Source: JABDGM01 sp963738665 (GTDB lineage Bacteria > Planctomycetota > Planctomycetia > Pirellulales > Lacipirellulaceae). Taken from it: a stretch of DNA of 64,000 nt. The position numbers and the translations under genes are program-made. The number at the start of each line of letters is the position of its first letter. Position 1 is the stretch's first letter. Location: contig CAVTXL010000004.1 in the NCBI GenBank assembly GCA_963738665.1, positions 124,001 through 188,000 of the forward strand, written 5' to 3'. Of the stretch, positions 17,893 to 27,016 are shown in pieces. The notes under the pieces are model-generated. The model ran no database searches. It was not told the DNA's origin and worked only from the letters and a program-made list of their open reading frames with translations.

Positions 17893-18828
17893 TTAATTGC
17901 CGGCCTTTAACATTCCCCGTCCGCGCAGCCAATCTTCACATTGGTTCGGCCACACCCGAGTACCTTCAATGTCATTCGCCAGGCCCAGCCCGTGCCGGCC
18001 GTGTTCGTAGATGTGCAACTCGGCCGGCACGCCAGCCTGGCGGAGGGCCAGATAGTATTGCACGCTGTTCTCCGCTGGAACTGTGCGGTCTTCGTTCGTG
18101 TGCCAGAGGAACGTCGGCGGCGTCTCTTTTGTGACCTGCTTTTCGTTGGAAAACTGCTCGACAAGTTTTGGATCCGCGCTGTTGCCAAGTAAGTTTTGTT
18201 GCGAGCCGCGATGCGTGTACCGTTCGCCGAAGGCGATCACTGGGTAACACAAGATGGCAAAATCCGGGCGCGAGCTGGCGCGGTCGATTGGGTCGGCCGA
18301 GTCCTTGTTGCCCGTGTCGAAGTGGGTCGATATCGTCGACGCCAGGTGCCCGCCGGCCGAAAACCCAATGACGCCGACCCGGGTCGGATCGACGCCGAAT
18401 TCCTCGGCCCGGGCCCGCACCGTGCGAATCGCGCGCTGGGCGTCCTGCATTGGCGCCGGGTGCAAGTAGCCCTTGCCATGATGGCGATAATCGCAAATGA
18501 AGGCGGCCACACCGAACGAATTGAACCAGACCGCGACGTCGTGCCCTTCGTGCCCCATCGCCAGGTTGACGTAACCACCGCCCGGGAATATGACGACGGC
18601 CGCCCCGTTCGCGATTTGGTTCTCGGGACGATAGATAATGAATGCCGGTTTGTCTTTTGCTTCGCTGCCGAGGGCGCCGGGCGCACCGCCGGGCCACAGC
18701 AATTCGGTCTTCGGCTCGGCATGGGCGGCGGCTGCAAACATCACAAGCAGCGTGAGCCCGGCCGCATGAACAACCACTATCGAGGCGCATCGGTTGAGCC
18801 GCCTGAGCCAGCGCGACGGTTGACGCAT
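17893..18828 (-). CDS. Secreted alpha/beta-hydrolase, acetyl-xylan or feruloyl esterase-like
   Basis: The protein has 311 residues with a strong ribosome binding site (AGGAG before ATG 18828) and a signal peptide (LTLLVMFAAAAHAEP). The fold is the BD-FAE/axe2-like esterase type: LLWPGGAPGALG at the start, oxyanion-hole FPGGGYVNLA, GHEGHDVAVWFNS, nucleophile elbow GFSAGGH, acid in NEDRTVP and catalytic His in GRHGLGL. Such enzymes remove acetyl or aromatic ester groups from hemicellulose outside the cytoplasm. The convergent GH5 gene ends 18 bases away, which supports a polysaccharide role. The substrate is not fixed by sequence. Confidence 0.82.
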   Translation of the reverse strand: MRQPSRWLRRLNRCASIVVVHAAGLTLLVMFAAAAHAEPKTELLWPGGAPGALGSEAKDKPAFIIYRPENQIANGAAVVIFPGGGYVNLAMGHEGHDVAVWFNSFGVAAFICDYRHHGKGYLHPAPMQDAQRAIRTVRARAEEFGVDPTRVGVIGFSAGGHLASTISTHFDTGNKDSADPIDRASSRPDFAILCYPVIAFGERYTHRGSQQNLLGNSADPKLVEQFSNEKQVTKETPPTFLWHTNEDRTVPAENSVQYYLALRQAGVPAELHIYEHGRHGLGLANDIEGTRVWPNQCEDWLRGRGMLKAGN

Positions 18829-18913
18829 TGCTCTCCTGCTCCAATTCGATACAGATGCTCAAATACCAGAGACGACCGTTTCCGGTATGGGTATTACTCT
18901 CACGGTATAGCGC

Positions 18914-18955
18914 GGGCCGCGCTGCAGTGACGGCAGCGCGGCCCGTAGTTTTTGG
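18914..18955 (+). terminator. Strong GC hairpin followed by T-run
   Basis: GGGCCGCGCTGC (18914-18925) and GCAGCGCGGCCC (18933-18944) form a 12-base perfect stem with a seven-base loop, followed by GTAGTTTTT on the plus strand. It lies between two minus-strand genes. As a poly-T terminator it faces the wrong way for them, but the stem may still end the transcript of the PQQ-like gene at 18972. Confidence 0.5.
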
Positions 18956-18971
18956 CGGTCAAATTTTTTGC

Positions 18972-20321
18972 TCAAGGAACAGTCCACAGGGCGATAGAAT
19001 CCTTGTCCTTAATAAAGATACGATTTCCCGAAGGGACGGGATACGCGTATGTGTCTCCGTCCTCTGAGACTTTGTAGCGAGCAACTTCCGCATACGATTC
19101 GCTATTCGGTTTAAACACGACGAGGTCGGCCGCCGGGCTCAAAGCCAGCAACACCGAGCCGGCATCGACGACGCTGCCGTAGCCGGCGGTGCTGCCCATG
19201 CCGCCGCCGCGACGCCCGCGTCCGCCACCCTGGCGACCGCCGCCCTGGCGTTGCGCGAAGACATTTTGAATCGAAACCGGCAACCGCCCCACCGCAGCCG
19301 GCCGGCCAATCGACTGCACCCAGCCGGTCTTTGGCTCGGCACCGGTAATGTTGACGACACAGAACAACTGGTCGCTTGTCGACAGCCCAAAGAGGACGCC
19401 GTCCTTCACTACGGGCGTGTTGTACAGCACCGAAGTCTCAACATACTTCGCGGTTGAGATTTGTTCCTCTTTCAGCTTGTCGCCGTCTTTGCTCATTTTG
19501 AGGACGCTAATGCCATTCTCCGGGCCGGCGATGATCAGGATGTCGCCGTTGACGATAGGCGTTGCCGCGTTATACCGACCCTGGCGATACGGAAGTTCCC
19601 AAACCAGCTTGCCATCGGTAGAGATCCCGACCATGTTCGACTCGGTAGGCCCGATGATCACCTTCATGCCGCCGACGGTCATCAACACGGGCGAGCCGTA
19701 GGAACCGCTGCCGGCAGCCACGCGCCACTTTTCTGCTCCGGAATTCAGGTCGTAGGCGACCATCGCCCCGCCACTTCCCCCGCCCATCATTGCGATGCAC
19801 ATGCCGTCCACGACGATTGGCGAGCTGGCCGTATGGAAGCGGGGCGACTTGCCGACGAATTCATCCTTCTGCCACGCTTGGGCGCCGTCGGCGGCGTTCC
19901 AGCAAGTCAGCATTCCGTCGACGCCCAGCGCCACGACTTTGCCTTCCGCTACGGTCGGTGTGGCCCTGGGGCCAGGATGACCCGCGTCAGCGCCACTTAT
20001 CTGGGCGGCCGGGTACGATTTCTTCCAGATTTCATCGCCGCTGGCGGCGTTCAGGCAGCGCAGCGTCTCGTCTCCACCGTCGCGCGAGAACACGTACACG
20101 CGGTCGCCGACGACCGACGGATTCGCCACGCCGTCCCCCACCGTGACGTCCCATTTCTTGGTCAGTGATGCCGGCCAGGTTGCCGGCGCTTGAAAGCCGG
20201 TGGTCTTGCCGTCGCGATTCGGGCCGCGCCACTGAGGCCAATCCTGCGCCTCTGCGCAGCAGACGCCTAAGAGCAGCAAGGCAATCGCCATGAAGCGAGT
20301 CACTTGCGTAGGGCTTCTCAT
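18972..20321 (-). CDS. Secreted PQQ-binding-like beta-propeller protein
   Basis: The protein has 449 residues with AAAGGAGA before ATG 20321 and a signal peptide (MAIALLLLGVCCAEAQ). The family start QDWPQWRGPNRDGK is followed by repeated blades with WDVTVGDGVANPSVVGDRVYVF, LRCLNAASGDEIWKK, MLTCWNAADGAQAW, MVAYDLNSGAEKWRV, KVIIGPTESNMVGISTDGKLVWELP and VDAGSVLLALSPA. These are BamB/PQQ-dehydrogenase-type propeller repeats, abundant in planctomycetes. There are no cytochrome or clear PQQ-ligand residues, so enzyme activity cannot be claimed. A Gly/Arg/Gln-rich insert lies near residue 350. A second, more distant copy of this type is at 41032-42444. Confidence 0.82.
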   Translation of the reverse strand: MRSPTQVTRFMAIALLLLGVCCAEAQDWPQWRGPNRDGKTTGFQAPATWPASLTKKWDVTVGDGVANPSVVGDRVYVFSRDGGDETLRCLNAASGDEIWKKSYPAAQISGADAGHPGPRATPTVAEGKVVALGVDGMLTCWNAADGAQAWQKDEFVGKSPRFHTASSPIVVDGMCIAMMGGGSGGAMVAYDLNSGAEKWRVAAGSGSYGSPVLMTVGGMKVIIGPTESNMVGISTDGKLVWELPYRQGRYNAATPIVNGDILIIAGPENGISVLKMSKDGDKLKEEQISTAKYVETSVLYNTPVVKDGVLFGLSTSDQLFCVVNITGAEPKTGWVQSIGRPAAVGRLPVSIQNVFAQRQGGGRQGGGRGRRGGGMGSTAGYGSVVDAGSVLLALSPAADLVVFKPNSESYAEVARYKVSEDGDTYAYPVPSGNRIFIKDKDSIALWTVP

Positions 20322-20749
20322 ACCGTTCTCCTTTCGTACCCGTCTCAGCCAGTTGAGTTAGGATGGAAGTTAGGGATGGAAGAATGTCGATCACGATGCT
20401 CGCTGGACGCCCACTGGACGACTAGCCCGCCCCGAGGTGCCACCCCGACGCCGCAGAGAAGTCGGACCGGACTTGAGAAGATAGCTCATTTTGCCCTTTC
20501 GGTAAAGTATCGAGGCCAATTTTTGCCGAGTTTTAACCACGACCGCGGAAGGCGAACGAAAAAAACTCTGTCCTCGCGCGGCAGCGATTCCAGGGGCCGT
20601 AGCGTCCGGCTGTAGCCTTTTCCGCCGGCGCGGGCACGATTACGATAAAGTTGCGGCGCACCAACAGTTGTTGAGCCGCACCGGTCTGTTTCCCAGCAAC
20701 TGGTGCGCGGCTGAATTCCGAATTCATCGAGTTGCGCACTCATGACACT
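20322..20749. other. Divergent intergenic region with no supported gene
   Basis: This stretch separates the PQQ-like gene (minus) from yqgE (plus). A short near-direct repeat of GGATGGAAG occurs at 20361-20382. No promoter hexamers convincing enough to call and no coding frame with plausible composition are seen. Confidence 0.45.
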
Positions 20750-21307
20750 ATGAACGGCAAGTGGCTTACCGGCAATTTTCTTGTCGCTTCGCGCTACCTT
20801 CGCGATCCGAACTTCGTTCGCTCCGTGGTGCTCATGATCCACCACGACGAGCAGGGCGATGTCGGTGTCATCATCAATCGTCCGGCGGACCGAACGGTAC
20901 GGGAGGTCTGGCAGCTCAAGGGCTTTGACCCGTGTGATGTCGACGACCACATCTATTTGGGCGGACCCGTCGAAGGTCCTCTCGTCGCGGTTCATTCGCA
21001 AGAAGTGTTTTCGGAGCGCGAGATTCTGCCCGATCTGTACTTCTCGATGCACCGCGACGCGGTGGACCTGATCGTCCGCAAACGCGACCAACCGTTTCGA
21101 CTCTACAGCGGCCACGCAGGTTGGGGGAGCGGCCAACTGGAAGGCGAGCTGGCCGCCGGCGGCTGGCTGTATACGCGAGCCAACAAGGATGATGTGTTCG
21201 CGGACCACACGACCGTTTGGAAAGCAGTGACCCAGCGCATCGGGCTGGAGATCATGGCGCCCGATTTAAGCGCAGACCTGGTGCCGCCCGATCCGTCACT
21301 GAATTGA
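20750..21307 (+). CDS. yqgE: YqgE/AlgH family protein
   Basis: The protein has 185 residues from ATG 20750 (a TTG at 20732 is a possible earlier start). The family blocks are LTGNFLVASRYLRDPNFVRSVV, MIHHDEQGDVGVIINRP, IYLGGPVEGPL, FRLYSGHAGWGSGQLEGELA and GGWLYTRANKDDVF. This is the UPF0301/DUF179 family, small cytoplasmic proteins of uncertain biochemical role; AlgH of Pseudomonas is a regulator candidate. The HAGWGPGQL-type motif is conserved with S for P. The gene stands alone between a divergent PQQ-like gene and a small secreted protein gene. Confidence 0.88.
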   Translation: MNGKWLTGNFLVASRYLRDPNFVRSVVLMIHHDEQGDVGVIINRPADRTVREVWQLKGFDPCDVDDHIYLGGPVEGPLVAVHSQEVFSEREILPDLYFSMHRDAVDLIVRKRDQPFRLYSGHAGWGSGQLEGELAAGGWLYTRANKDDVFADHTTVWKAVTQRIGLEIMAPDLSADLVPPDPSLN

Positions 21308-21394
21308 GAGGGCCGATTCGCGGCCGCCGCGCATATCGGAGGCGAGTTTCATTTGAAGTAGACAACACTCGCTTTGTACGAGAGAATTTGCCAT

Positions 21395-21712
21395 ATGCGG
21401 AACTTGCTCGCTTCTATTCTGTTGGTGAGCTGCCTGGGAATGACTTATCCCGCACAAATCGTCGCGCGCTCGGACGCACCTGATTCTCACCTTTTGACCG
21501 ACGATCCCGCCTCGCGTCCTGCCGAAACCCCGCACGTCGGATTGGCCGCGTGCGATGTACTGCTCGCCGTCCTGAAATCCACCGGCACCGCAATTTCAGC
21601 GCTGCGAGACGGACTGGTTATTGACCCGGATTCGGAAGCAGTCGTCGACTCTCCACGCAACCCGTCGAATTGCCTTACCTTGCAATCGCAGCATGTCTTG
21701 CTGCGCATCTGA
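21395..21712 (+). CDS. Small putative secreted protein
   Basis: The protein has 105 residues from ATG 21395. The first 25 residues form a signal peptide (MRNLLASILLVSCLGMTYPA). The rest is short and polar with two cysteines, and has no family I recognise. Base composition at third positions matches coding DNA only moderately, so this is a tentative gene. It lies between yqgE and a tiny membrane-protein frame in the same direction. Confidence 0.4.
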   Translation: MRNLLASILLVSCLGMTYPAQIVARSDAPDSHLLTDDPASRPAETPHVGLAACDVLLAVLKSTGTAISALRDGLVIDPDSEAVVDSPRNPSNCLTLQSQHVLLRI

Positions 21713-21811
21713 TTGACCTGGCGGCCGCTTCTTGTCGTCACGGTCAATTCTTGTTCCAGCGATCGACGGCGCAGCGCCGTCAGGCGCACATTCCCACTGC
21801 AAGGTGACATC

Positions 21812-21959
21812 ATGGATTCAACAAACGGCACCCGCGCCTCCCCTGCCCGACGAAGGCAACGACAAGTGGGGGCTATATATCGTGCTCGCATTCCTCGTCG
21901 GCATACCGATCATCGGTGTGCTTTACCAAATATTTTTTGGTCGCCCACCCGGCCAATGA
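21812..21959 (+). CDS. Tiny single-pass membrane protein, probable frame error near the start
   Basis: The frame ending at 21959 encodes PLPDEGNDKWGLYIVLAF and then a clear transmembrane helix (LVGIPIIGVLYQIFFG) with a short tail. The only good ATG (21812, MDSTNGT) is one base out of phase. Removing one C from the ACCCGC near 21833 gives a continuous 48-residue protein with a Pro-rich head and one membrane span. Alternatively, translation begins further upstream in the same frame. The function is unknown. Confidence 0.4.
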
Positions 21960-22772
21960 ACGGGAACTGCTGCCGAGCGTCGCACAATTGGCGCATCGGT
22001 AGCACACTTACGCGGAGAGGTGACGGTGGTGAAAACTGTCGCGGCAAGACAGTGCGGCGCGACGCACCATCGCTATCGACGTTAAGCACTGCGCCGGCCT
22101 TCGAACGTTTGACGATCAAAAAACGGACGTCGAGATCATCAAAACTTGAGACGTCCCACCGTCGGTGCTCGATTATTAGGCTGTCCGAAAAATCCCGCCT
22201 CTCCCTCTGGGCTCTCCCACAGGGAGGAGTTATTCAAACAGCCTCGACCGGCCGTTTGAAAACGGGGCCAGGGACGCTCACGGCATCGTCGATTCACTAC
22301 TTTTTTCGCAGCGGACCGCGAGCAGCCCCCCGTTTTGCAACACGCTCCGACATGGCTCATAATCGCCCGTGGATACGCCAACCGAGCCGGCCGGAGCCGA
22401 CCCTATTTGACATTATGGACGCAACCCTTTTATCAAACATCGCTCTGGTTTCCATCCTCACGAGTTCGAAGTAGGTACTGCCGGAAGCCTCGCTCGAGTC
22501 CCGGCACGTTGCTGCAATGGAGCTCTGGCGCCAGCGTCCGCGGCGGCCCTCCCTTACGCTTCTGGTGACCTGGGCACCAAAGCTGCTGCCGGCCGGTTAC
22601 GTGCAATCGCACTTCCAATTTGCCATCTTCGTGCGAGAATATGGAAGTCGATTTGCATCTGCCGGCGGCGCAAAAATCGCCAGCCAAAGCTCTACCTGCC
22701 GAGCCAATGCCCGAACTCTCTCCCCACTTAAGGGCAGTCCGGGAATAAGCTCTCAATAAAGGACCGCCAGCC
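21960..22772. other. Long intergenic stretch with no supported gene
   Basis: No frame here has convincing coding character. A minus-strand frame at 22433-22840 contains a Cys-His patch (QLWCPGHQKR) and an Arg-rich end, but it overlaps the start of queD and has no clear homology. The area may hold decayed sequence. Confidence 0.4.
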
Positions 22773-23261
22773 ATGCCCCTCACGATCATGCGCCGAATTA
22801 AGTTCTGCGCCGGCCACCGGCTCCACCAGCATGGCGGCAAATGCGAGTTTTTTCACGGTCATAACTACGTGGCCGATTTCTACGTCACGGCCGACGAGGT
22901 CGATGACGTGGGCCGAGTGATCGACTTCGCCGATCTGAAGCGGCTCTTCAAGGGTTGGCTCGATGAGCACTGGGATCATGGCTTCGTGCTGAACCGCGCC
23001 GACGAGAACGGCGTGGCGGCGGTGAAGATCGTCCAGCCCGGCAAGTACTTCGTGCTGCCCTACAATCCCACGGCCGAGAACATGGCTCGTTACCTCCTCG
23101 ACGTAGTCTGCCCGCGATTGCTGTCGGGAACAGGCGTGACGGCAACAAAGGTGGTAATTTGGGAAACCGATGAATCGTTCGCGGAAGCATCGATCGCCAG
23201 CGGCGAAGCTGGCAACTCCGGCTTCGCCGTGCACGGCTACGCCGATCTCGGCGACGATTGA
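22773..23261 (+). CDS. queD: 6-carboxytetrahydropterin synthase / PTPS family (QueD-like)
   Basis: The protein has 162 residues. The zinc histidines are H15 (FCAGHRL), H28 and H30 (FFHGHNY). The catalytic cysteine C24 (GKCEFF) lies within the same segment, the usual QueD spacing. Further family blocks are GRVIDFADLKRLFKGWLDEHWDHGFVLN with the catalytic Asp/His pair, NPTAENMARYL, and VVIWETDESFAEA with the pterin-binding Glu. It converts dihydroneopterin triphosphate towards the queuosine precursor in the cytoplasm; sepiapterin- or PTPS-type activity cannot be excluded. No other queuosine gene is adjacent. Confidence 0.85.
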   Translation: MPLTIMRRIKFCAGHRLHQHGGKCEFFHGHNYVADFYVTADEVDDVGRVIDFADLKRLFKGWLDEHWDHGFVLNRADENGVAAVKIVQPGKYFVLPYNPTAENMARYLLDVVCPRLLSGTGVTATKVVIWETDESFAEASIASGEAGNSGFAVHGYADLGDD

Positions 23262-23473
23262 GGCCGGTGCCGTCCGCACGTTTCCCGTGCCGCAACAGCG
23301 TCTAATAAGGCTTCTTCTGCAACCGCGACTGCGGCGGCGAGCTTGCCGGCCGCTTCTGTCCAGTTGGCACCAGGCGGTCTGGTAAGTAATCTAAGACGTA
23401 GCGCGCAGCCGGCACCGCATTCAGACCGAGGCATCGATCAAGCTCCTTTTCCACATTGGATTGAAAGCCCTCC

Positions 23474-25096
23474 ATGACGAAGCACCTCCTTGCCATGCAC
23501 CGAGCTTTAGTCGTAGCAACTGTTGCGTCCATCTTTGGCACGAACTGTGTGTTTCAACAAGCGTTCGCCCAGCGCGGCCGTGGAATCCGCGGCGGTGAGC
23601 CGGGAGCGGCCACTGCCGAGCCGCCCGCGGCGGGTGGCCGCGGCGAGCGGGGCGAACGCGAACGTCCGACCGAGGAGCTGCACGACAAGACGGTGACGAC
23701 CGAACACACGGCAATTATTCAGGGGAAGGAAATCAAATACACGGCCACGGTCGGCACGCTCGTCATGCGCGACGACAATTTGAATCCCAAAGCGCAGATT
23801 TTCTTTACGGCCTACACGAAGGACGCCATCAACGACCTGTCGCGACGGACGATCACGTTCGCCTTCAACGGCGGGCCAGGCTCGGCCTCGGTCTGGCTGC
23901 ACTTGGGCATGCTGGGGCCGAAGCGAGTCGAAGTGCCGGACGATGCCTCCGTGGCGCCGCCGCCGTATTCGCTGTCGAACAACAATGATTCAATTCTCGA
24001 CCTGACGGACTTGATCTTCATCGACCCGGTCAGCACGGGCTACAGCCGGCCGGCGCACGGCGAAAATGCCGATCAGTTTCATGGGTATGAACAAGACCTT
24101 CGCAGCGTCGGGCAGTTCATAGAAGAGTACGTGACGAAATACAAGCGCTGGCGGTCGCCGAAGTTCATCATCGGCGAAAGCTACGGCGGCATCCGCTCGG
24201 CGGGCCTCTCCGGACTGCTGCTCGATCGGTACCGGATGCCGCTGTCGGGCATCGTGATGGTTTCGCCAGCCGTCAATTTCGGTGCGCTAAGCTTCTCTCC
24301 TGGCAGCGACCTGGCTTACGAGCTGTTCGTTCCGTCGTATGCCGCCTGCGCGTGGTATCACAAAATGTTGCCTGAGAACCTACAAAAACTGACGGTGGAC
24401 GAGGTGCATCAACAGGCCAAACAATTTGCGACGACCGAGCTGACGCTGGCCCTGATGAAGGGGCACGCAATCGGCGACGACGAGCGGGACGCCGTGGCCG
24501 ACAAATTGGCCCGCTTCACCGGGCTGTCGAAGCAATTTGTGTTAGAGTGTAACTTGCGGATCAGCATGCAGCGGTTTGCCAAGGAGCTGCTCCGCACGAA
24601 AGGGCTCGTCATCGGGCGTTACGACGGCCGCTACACGGGCCACGACGTCGACAACGCCGGCGAATCGCCCGAGTACGATCCGAGCTCGACGAAAATCTTC
24701 GGCGCCTTTACGGCCAACATCAACGATTATCTCCGCGCGGACCTGAACTTCGACGACGAGCACGTCTACGAAATCCTGACCAGCGTGCAGCCCTGGGACT
24801 ACGGCCGCGGCAACCGCGTTGCCGACGGGTCGGACACGCTGCGGGGCGCGATGTCGCAGAACCCGCTGATGAAGGTGTTCTTGGCGAGCGGCTACTACGA
24901 CCTGGCCTGCCCGCCGGTGACGGCACAGTACAGCCTGGAGCACATGCGCTTGCCGCCGGAGCTGCGCCAGAACATCACGTACGGCGTCTATGAGGGCGGT
25001 CACATGATGTACATCTATCAGCCGGCGCTCGGCAAGCTCCGCAAAGACCTGGAGAAATTCTACAAGTCGGCCTACCCGCAAGAAGCGGCCGAATAG
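23474..25096 (+). CDS. Secreted serine carboxypeptidase (peptidase S10)
   Basis: The protein has 540 residues with an export signal (ALVVATVASIFGTN... QAFAQ) and a Gly/Arg/Glu-rich segment before the fold. S10 signatures are present in order: FNGGPGSASVWLHLGMLGP (oxyanion hole), DLIFIDPVSTGYSRP, FIIGESYGGIR with nucleophile Ser at about 236, the catalytic Asp in SGYYDLACPP, and the catalytic His in EGGHMMYI. It should release C-terminal amino acids from peptides outside the cytoplasm. The long insert between the Ser and Asp blocks is normal for the bacterial branch of this family. It is followed by glnS in the same direction after 170 bases. Confidence 0.9.
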   Translation: MTKHLLAMHRALVVATVASIFGTNCVFQQAFAQRGRGIRGGEPGAATAEPPAAGGRGERGERERPTEELHDKTVTTEHTAIIQGKEIKYTATVGTLVMRDDNLNPKAQIFFTAYTKDAINDLSRRTITFAFNGGPGSASVWLHLGMLGPKRVEVPDDASVAPPPYSLSNNNDSILDLTDLIFIDPVSTGYSRPAHGENADQFHGYEQDLRSVGQFIEEYVTKYKRWRSPKFIIGESYGGIRSAGLSGLLLDRYRMPLSGIVMVSPAVNFGALSFSPGSDLAYELFVPSYAACAWYHKMLPENLQKLTVDEVHQQAKQFATTELTLALMKGHAIGDDERDAVADKLARFTGLSKQFVLECNLRISMQRFAKELLRTKGLVIGRYDGRYTGHDVDNAGESPEYDPSSTKIFGAFTANINDYLRADLNFDDEHVYEILTSVQPWDYGRGNRVADGSDTLRGAMSQNPLMKVFLASGYYDLACPPVTAQYSLEHMRLPPELRQNITYGVYEGGHMMYIYQPALGKLRKDLEKFYKSAYPQEAAE

Positions 25097-25266
25097 GCGC
25101 GGCGTGGATGAAACCAACGCCGAGAGTTCCAAACGAGGGCGTTGTCGCACGAACTCACCACGGCGCCGGCCAATGGCCAAACATTTCGGCGTGTTTCCGC
25201 GTCCTGAATTGTGGTAGATTGCACCTATTCAGCGCGAACAGGCTACTACCAATTCGGATTCACTGC

Positions 25267-27006
25267 ATGGCCGACAGCGAAACGCCATCCACGGACAAGT
25301 CCGCACGCAACTTCATCGAGCAGATCATCGACGCCGATCGCGCCGCCGGCAAGCATGGCGGCCGTCTGCATACGCGGTTTCCGCCCGAGCCGAACGGCTA
25401 TCTGCACATTGGGCATGCCAAAAGCATCTGTCTGAACTTCGGCCTGGCCCAACGGTACGGCGGCAAGTTCAACCTGCGGTTCGACGACACGAACCCGGCC
25501 AAGGAGGAGCAGGAGTACGTTGATTCGATTATCGACGATGTCCGCTGGCTGGGCGGCGATTGGGACGACCGCCTGTTCTACGCCTCGGATTACTTTCAGC
25601 AGCTCCGCGACTGGGCGATTCAATTGATCAAGAATGGCAAGGCGTATGTCTGCGACTTGTCGGCAGAGGAAATGCGGGCCTACCGCGGCACGCTCAGCGA
25701 GCCGGGCAAAAACAGTCCTTATCGTGATCGAACGGTGTCCGAGAATTTGGACCTGTTCGCCCGCATGGAGAAGGGCGAGTTTGCGGACGGCTCGCGGACG
25801 CTGCGGGCGAAGATCGACATGGCTTCGCCGAACCTCAACCTGCGCGATCCGGTGATGTACCGCATCAAACATGCCGAGCACCATCGCACCGGCGACAAAT
25901 GGTGCATCTACCCTTCATACGATTACACGCACGGCCAGAGCGACTCGATCGAGGGCATCACGCATTCAATCTGCACGCTCGAGTTTGAAAACCACCGGCC
26001 GCTCTACGACTGGTTCTGTGAAGCGCTGGGCATCCATCATCCGCAGCAAATCGAGTTCGCCCGGCTGAATCTCACCTACACCGTGATGAGCAAGCGCAAA
26101 CTGCTGCAGTTGGTGCAAGAAAAGCACGTCGCCGGCTGGGACGACCCGCGAATGCTCACGATCCGCGGGCTCCGCCGCCGCGGCTACACGCCGGAGGCGA
26201 TTCGGGCGTTTTGCGAACGGATCGGCGTCGCGAAGTATAACAGCACCATCGACATGGCCTGGCTGGAGGGTGCGATTCGCGACGATCTGAACCAGCGGGC
26301 GCCGCGGGCGATGGCCGTTTTGCGGCCGCTGAAGGTCGTAATCGAGAATTATCCCGAGAAGAAGACGGAAGACCTGGAAGCGGCCAACCACCCGCAGCGG
26401 CCTGAGCTCGGCACGCGGACCGTGCCCTTTTCGCGCGAGCTTTACATCGAGCGTGACGACTTTATGGAAGACGCGCCGAAGAAGTTCTTCCGCCTCGCCC
26501 CGGGGCGCGAAGTCCGACTGCGCTACGCCTACTTTGTCACTTGCTCGGACGTCGTCAAAGACGCCAGTGGCAACGTCACCGAAGTCCGGTGCACCTACGA
26601 CCCTGCCACGCGCGGCGGCGACGCCCCCGACGGCCGCAAGGTGAAAGGCACCATCCACTGGGTCTCCGCCCCGCACGCGTACTCAGCCGAAGTTCGCCTC
26701 TACGATCACCTCTTCAAAACAGAGTTCCCCGAAGAATCACCCCCTCTCGCTCCGGGTGAGGGTCAGGCTGAGGGAACCAGGCGCACCGGCACTTTCCTCG
26801 ACAACATCAATCCGCACTCGCTCGAAATCATTCCAGACGCCAAGCTAGAGCCTACGCTCTCCCTTGCTACCGCCGGCCAACACTTCCAATTCGAGCGCCT
26901 CGGCTATTTCTTTACCGATCCGGTCGACAGCCGCCCCAACCGGCCAGTCTTCAATCGGACGGTGACGCTACGGGACACATGGGCGAAGGAAGCGGCGAAG
27001 GGCTGA
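25267..27006 (+). CDS. glnS: Glutaminyl-tRNA synthetase with a repeat-derived insertion
   Basis: The protein has 579 residues from ATG 25267, where family homology starts (NFIEQIIDADRAAGKHGG). Class I motifs are PNGYLHIGHAKS (HIGH) and VMSKRKL (KMSKS). GlnRS-specific blocks are RFDDTNPAKEEQEYVDSI, YPSYDYTHGQSDSIEGITHS and LEFENHRPLYDWF, followed by the C-terminal anticodon-binding beta-barrels. It charges tRNA-Gln with glutamine. In the second barrel, EFPEE is followed by a stretch reading SPPLAPGEGQAEG before GTFLDNINPHSLEI. The DNA there (26741-26780) looks like a dispersed palindromic repeat inserted in frame. Confidence 0.93.
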   Translation: MADSETPSTDKSARNFIEQIIDADRAAGKHGGRLHTRFPPEPNGYLHIGHAKSICLNFGLAQRYGGKFNLRFDDTNPAKEEQEYVDSIIDDVRWLGGDWDDRLFYASDYFQQLRDWAIQLIKNGKAYVCDLSAEEMRAYRGTLSEPGKNSPYRDRTVSENLDLFARMEKGEFADGSRTLRAKIDMASPNLNLRDPVMYRIKHAEHHRTGDKWCIYPSYDYTHGQSDSIEGITHSICTLEFENHRPLYDWFCEALGIHHPQQIEFARLNLTYTVMSKRKLLQLVQEKHVAGWDDPRMLTIRGLRRRGYTPEAIRAFCERIGVAKYNSTIDMAWLEGAIRDDLNQRAPRAMAVLRPLKVVIENYPEKKTEDLEAANHPQRPELGTRTVPFSRELYIERDDFMEDAPKKFFRLAPGREVRLRYAYFVTCSDVVKDASGNVTEVRCTYDPATRGGDAPDGRKVKGTIHWVSAPHAYSAEVRLYDHLFKTEFPEESPPLAPGEGQAEGTRRTGTFLDNINPHSLEIIPDAKLEPTLSLATAGQHFQFERLGYFFTDPVDSRPNRPVFNRTVTLRDTWAKEAAKG

Positions 27007-27016
27007 GTGCCATTTT

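Noticed and set aside
16486..18828. Cellulosome or full polysaccharide-utilisation locus
   Set aside because: Only one dockerin protein and one esterase are present, with no cohesin, transporter or SusD-like gene.
21713..22474. 253-codon plus-strand frame
   Set aside because: Arg/Ser-rich composition of a non-coding frame in high-GC DNA; it crosses the small membrane-protein gene in another phase.
22433..22840. Minus-strand frame with a Cys/His patch resembling a transposase zinc finger
   Set aside because: Only one short cluster fits, the frame overlaps the queD start, and no DDE domain or repeat is nearby.
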